Below the pieces are notes generated by a model. It had not been told where the DNA came from. It saw only the letters and a program-made list of their open reading frames with translations, and made no database searches. 27,038 nucleotides of DNA from an uncultured Alphaproteobacteria bacterium (GTDB taxonomy: Bacteria > Pseudomonadota > Alphaproteobacteria > Caulobacterales > Caulobacteraceae): the NCBI GenBank assembly GCA_903933475.1, contig CAIZKE010000356.1, forward strand, positions 1 through 27,038. Reading direction: 5' to 3'. Positions within the stretch are counted from its first letter, which is position 1. Each line of letters opens with the position of its first letter. Below are positions 24,211 through 27,038 of this stretch, piece after piece. The translations under genes and the position numbers were made by a program.

Positions 24211-25017
24211 CTAGGCGCCTCCCTCCAGCAGGAATTCGATCATGGCCGGAACCGCCGCGCGGTCCTGGAGCATGAACATGTGGCCGCCGTCGAAGAACCT
24301 GAGGACCGATCCCCGCAGCGCAAGGGCCAGGTTCAGCTGGCTGAGGGGCGGCGCGATGCCGTCGAACCGGCCGGCGGCGATCAAAACCGGCGTGCGGACG
24401 GCGGGAAGGGCCTCCCAGACGTCGTGTCCGGCCCGGGCCTCGATCTGCCGCCGGGCCCCCTCCTCGCGCCCGGGCTCCCCTGCGAAGGGATCGGTTGCAG
24501 ACAGGGCGATGGCGTCGGCATGGCGCTCGGGGTGGGCTTCGGCCCAGGCCGCGTCGAGCCTCGTATCATTGACCGGCAATAGATGGCGGGCCCGGGCTTC
24601 GCCCTTCAGGTGGCCGATCTCATGGAAGGGGAAGGAGCTGCCGCCGGCTCCTCCCGGCGAGGTGCAGGCCAGAACCAGTCGCCGCACCCTGTGGGGGTGC
24701 CGCACTGTCAGGTTCTGCGCGACCATGCCCCCGAAGGAGACGCCGATGACCAGGGCGTCGTCCCAGCCCAGGGCGTCCATCAATCCCGCCGCGTCGTCGG
24801 CATAGTCGGCCATGGAATAGGGACGGTCGGGCTTCTCCGTCTGGCCCAGACCCCGCTGGTCATAGGCCACGAGGTCGAAGGCCCGGGCAAAGGGACCGTC
24901 GAGCATGTTCGGGCGGACCCTCAGGTCGCCTCCGGTTCCGGAAATGAATAGCAGCCGCGGTCCCTCGCCGATGCGTTCATAGTGGATGTCGAGGCCGTTG
25001 GCGGTGACTTTGGGCAT
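24211..25017 (-). CDS. Alpha/beta hydrolase
   Basis: A 268-residue cytoplasmic alpha/beta hydrolase with an intact triad: Ser94 in GVSFGG, Asp219 in AAGRFDG and His246 in GGHMF; ISGTGGD supplies the oxyanion loop. AYDQRGLGQTEKPD is typical of the epoxide hydrolase/haloperoxidase/lactonase-like branch. The substrate is unknown. The ATG at 25017 lies 2 bases after the cupin stop, so the pair forms an operon. A lactone or ester substrate linked to cupin-dependent chemistry is possible but not shown. The 84 bases between this gene and DUF883 hold a small inverted repeat (CGGAG/CTCCG, 24166-24185) and nothing else obvious. Confidence 0.85.
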   Translation of the reverse strand: MPKVTANGLDIHYERIGEGPRLLFISGTGGDLRVRPNMLDGPFARAFDLVAYDQRGLGQTEKPDRPYSMADYADDAAGLMDALGWDDALVIGVSFGGMVAQNLTVRHPHRVRRLVLACTSPGGAGGSSFPFHEIGHLKGEARARHLLPVNDTRLDAAWAEAHPERHADAIALSATDPFAGEPGREEGARRQIEARAGHDVWEALPAVRTPVLIAAGRFDGIAPPLSQLNLALALRGSVLRFFDGGHMFMLQDRAAVPAMIEFLLEGGA

Positions 25018-25019
25018 GG

Positions 25020-25493
25020 TCAGTCCCTATGGATCGGGTCGATCCAGCGGACCTCCCGCGCCGGTTCGACGGGCTCGATGTCGAGGTTCACGACCACCGC
25101 CTCGCCGTCGCTTCGCACGAGTACGCACTCGAGGGTCTCGTCCGAGGAGGCATTGATCTCCTGGTGCGGGACAAAGGGCGGCACATAGATGAAGTCGCCC
25201 GGCCCGGCCTCCGCGGTGTACTCCAGCCGTTCGCCCCAGCGCATCCGGGCGCGCCCGCGGACAACGTAGATGACGCTCTCCAGCGGGCCGTGATGATGAG
25301 CGCCCGTGCCCGCGCCAGCATGGATGTGAACGGTCCCCGCCCAGAGCCTGCGTGCGCCCACTCGCGCAAAGTCGATGGCTGCTGCGCGGTTCATTCCAGG
25401 GCTCTGGGTCGTATTGGCGTCAAGCTGGTCCCCGGGCACCACCCTTACGCCGGTGTGCTCCCAGCCGTCGCCCGGAACCGCCTCTTCCGACAT
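25020..25493 (-). CDS. Cupin-domain protein
   Basis: A 157-residue single-domain cupin. The metal site motif is GAHHHGPLESVIYVVRG (64-80), with His66 to His68 and Glu72 as candidate ligands, and the second motif GDFIYVPPFVPHQEIN (99-114) provides His110. Such proteins bind Fe, Mn, Ni or Zn and range from dioxygenases to sensors or isomerases; the function cannot be fixed here. GGGAGG precedes the ATG at 25493. It is the first gene of a two-gene leftward unit with an alpha/beta hydrolase and faces away from the protease gene, sharing a 109-base intergenic region. Confidence 0.85.
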   Translation of the reverse strand: MSEEAVPGDGWEHTGVRVVPGDQLDANTTQSPGMNRAAAIDFARVGARRLWAGTVHIHAGAGTGAHHHGPLESVIYVVRGRARMRWGERLEYTAEAGPGDFIYVPPFVPHQEINASSDETLECVLVRSDGEAVVVNLDIEPVEPAREVRWIDPIHRD

Positions 25494-25564
25494 CTTCGCC
25501 TCCCGTCGAAATCGTGTACAATTACATGCAGCGCCAGAAGCGCATCGTTCGCAAGTCTGTATCG

Positions 25565-25585
25565 GCTTCAGGGTCGACCTGAAGC
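25565..25585. promoter_or_regulatory. Perfect inverted repeat just upstream of the protease ribosome binding site
   Basis: GCTTCAGG (25565-25572) and CCTGAAGC (25578-25585) form a perfect 8-bp dyad with a 5-base centre (gtcga). The GGGGAGG ribosome binding site of the protease begins 2 bases later. It could be an operator or a 5'UTR hairpin affecting translation. A weaker TGTA-caat-TACA dyad lies at 25515-25526 in the same gap. Confidence 0.45.
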
Positions 25586-25602
25586 TGGGGAGGTGAGGTC
25601 CA

Positions 25603-27038
25603 GTGCAGCTTCCGCTCCGCCAGCCGGACGATCCCGGCCTCGATCCACCCCGTCCCTGGCGGGAAGGCGATTATGGGGCCGGGCATGGGACCGTGTGCGG
25701 TTGCGAGGCGTGTGCGGTCCGTCAGGGCGAAGGGGAGTCCTCGCCAGTCTTCGCCTATCTCAACGCGAACGAGCGCGGCGGGACAGCCCCCAACGGCAAG
25801 ACCAGCTTCACCCTCGACCAGGTTGCCAACCGCCTCACCGGGGGTGAGGCCGGCTGGGGCGTCATGGGCCAGCCCTTCACCGTCAGCTACGCCTTCCGGT
25901 CGGCTGAGCCCTCCAACATGCCCAGCGGGACCACCGGGTTCTCCCGGTTCAACGACGCCCAGATCCGCCAGGCCGAAAAGGCCCTGCAGGCCTGGACCGA
26001 CGTCAGCGGCATCCGGTTCCTCCGCGTCGGTTCCGGCGAGAGCGGCGAGACCGCCTACTCCGACTTCGCAGTAATGCTGTTCGCCAACTATACCGATGGG
26101 CCCGAAGGCGCGGCGGCCTTCGCCTACTATCCCGGCTCCCTGGACTTCTCGGCGCGGTCCGGCGACGTCTGGATCGACTCCACTTCCAGCTACAACCAGC
26201 AGCCCTCGGCTTCCAACTACGGCGGCCTGGTCCTGGTGCACGAGATCGGTCACGCCCTGGGTCTCGCCCATCCGTCAACCTATCCCTCTACGGGGACGCC
26301 CACCTACGCCGCCGACGCCAGCTATTTCGAGGATAGTCGCCAATACACGGTGATGAGCTATTTCGGTGGCTTCAACACGGGCGCCTACCTGCCGGGATAT
26401 TCCGCCGTGCCCCTGCTGGATGACATTGCCGCCATGCAGGCCGAGTACGGGCCCAACATGTCGACCCGGACCGGCGATACGGTCTACGGCTTCAACTCCA
26501 ACTCTGGCAGGTCCTGGTTCGAGGCCGTGAGCGCGACCTCGGTCATGCAGTGGGCCGTCTGGGACGCGGGCGGGCGCGACACCTTCGATTTCTCTGGCTA
26601 CCCCGACGACCAGGTGATCGACCTGAGGCCGGGCTTCTTCTCGGACGTGGGCGGCTACCGGGGCAATGTGGCCATCGCCCGTGGGACCGACATCGAGGAT
26701 GCCATCGGCGGTGCCGGTGATGACAGCCTGACGGGAAACAGCCTCGCCAACCAGCTGACGTCCGGGGCGGGATCCGACACGGTCTTTGGCGGCGATGGCG
26801 GCGACACCCTGATGGAGGCCTCCGGCACCAACTACCTGCGCGGCGAGGCCGGTGAGGACTCCCTCTCCGGCGGCACTGGCTTCGACGACATGCATGGCAA
26901 CATGGGCAATGACACCCTCCGCGGAAACGACGGCGAGGACTGGGTCGTCGGGGGCAAGGACAACGACCTGCTCTTCGGGGATGCCGCCTGGGACATCGTC
27001 TATGGCAACCTGGGCAATGATACCGTCGACGGCGGCGC
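25603..27038 (+). CDS. Serralysin-type M10 zinc metalloprotease with RTX repeats (3' end outside window)
   Basis: At least 478 residues, open to the window edge. The zinc site is HEIGHALGLAH (His213, His217, His223, with Glu214), and the Met-turn is TVMSYFGG (Met251, Tyr253), the diagnostic pair for serralysins. From about residue 369 GGxGxDxLx nonapeptides begin (GGAGDDSLTG, GNMGNDTLRG, GNLGNDTVDG), which bind calcium and usually mark type I secretion. No Sec signal is present, as expected. The start is GTG at 25603, with GGGGAGGTGAGG just before it; an in-frame stop at 25594-25596 limits the N-terminus. The N-terminal region holds a CxCxxC motif (Cys32, Cys34, Cys37) before FAYLNAN. The secretion genes and the C-terminus are outside the window. 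Confidence 0.93.
   Translation, partial: MQLPLRQPDDPGLDPPRPWREGDYGAGHGTVCGCEACAVRQGEGESSPVFAYLNANERGGTAPNGKTSFTLDQVANRLTGGEAGWGVMGQPFTVSYAFRSAEPSNMPSGTTGFSRFNDAQIRQAEKALQAWTDVSGIRFLRVGSGESGETAYSDFAVMLFANYTDGPEGAAAFAYYPGSLDFSARSGDVWIDSTSSYNQQPSASNYGGLVLVHEIGHALGLAHPSTYPSTGTPTYAADASYFEDSRQYTVMSYFGGFNTGAYLPGYSAVPLLDDIAAMQAEYGPNMSTRTGDTVYGFNSNSGRSWFEAVSATSVMQWAVWDAGGRDTFDFSGYPDDQVIDLRPGFFSDVGGYRGNVAIARGTDIEDAIGGAGDDSLTGNSLANQLTSGAGSDTVFGGDGGDTLMEASGTNYLRGEAGEDSLSGGTGFDDMHGNMGNDTLRGNDGEDWVVGGKDNDLLFGDAAWDIVYGNLGNDTVDGG
26707..27038 (+). repeat. RTX nonapeptide repeat region within the protease gene
   Basis: Successive nine-residue units on the GGxGxDxLx theme start at 26707 and continue to the window edge, with a less regular stretch (SGTNYLRG) in the middle. 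They form the calcium-binding beta-roll typical of type I-secreted proteins. The array continues beyond the window. Confidence 0.85.

Overview
The window looks like the chromosome of a GC-rich alphaproteobacterium of the order Caulobacterales (Caulobacter/Phenylobacterium-like). The strongest pointer is a recognisable ChpT phosphotransferase (the CckA-ChpT-CtrA relay is specific to Alphaproteobacteria). Supporting it are an F1 operon ordered atpA-G-D-C with an Ala/Lys/Pro-extended beta subunit and a short epsilon, plus dense, overlapping gene packing. I see no tRNA, rRNA, IS element, prophage or CRISPR array. Most of the window reads as core genome, with an accessory flavour at the right edge.

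Layout. 1-3254 (+): the end of atpA, then atpG, atpD and atpC. 3340-3984 (+): a small secreted protein of unknown function, followed by terminator-like hairpins. 4094-13415 (-): a long leftward block read in the order ProA-like dehydrogenase, nadD, rsfS, amidase, rlmH, a minimal EnvC-like factor, ctpA-type S41 protease, YibQ-type deacetylase-like protein, rppH, alpha/beta hydrolase. Several junctions overlap by 1-8 bases. This block joins NAD synthesis and ribosome maturation/silencing with cell-wall and envelope processing. 13511-16202 (-): a two-subunit molybdenum hydroxylase (iorA/iorB type), with a c-type cytochrome transcribed divergently (16297-16653) that is a plausible electron acceptor. 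16672-17541 (+): a precorrin-2 dehydrogenase/ferrochelatase-like protein with what looks like a decayed methyltransferase tail. 17552-20501 (-): an MHS-family transporter and glutaryl-CoA dehydrogenase. 20574-21344 (-): cysQ. 21427-23398 (+): chpT, a CheY-like receiver and a divergent CheR-like protein, with tandem TTAACC motifs between chpT and the receiver. 23408-24126 (-): two small membrane proteins (holin-superfamily-like and DUF883/ElaB-like). 24211-25493 (-): a cupin and an alpha/beta hydrolase in a tight pair. 25603 to the right edge (+): a serralysin-type M10 zinc metalloprotease with RTX repeats, running off the window.

Start codons are often not ATG: TTG for rlmH, the siroheme-type gene and the receiver; GTG for the EnvC-like gene, the CheR-like gene and the protease. 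The only start that fits rsfS appears to be CTG. No wholly unknown multi-gene system is evident. The points most worth a second look are the chpT/receiver/CheR-like cluster with its TTAACC repeats, the Cys-motif RTX protease, the coiled-coil-less EnvC-like protein, the siroheme protein with a vestigial methyltransferase tail, and the unusual rsfS start.
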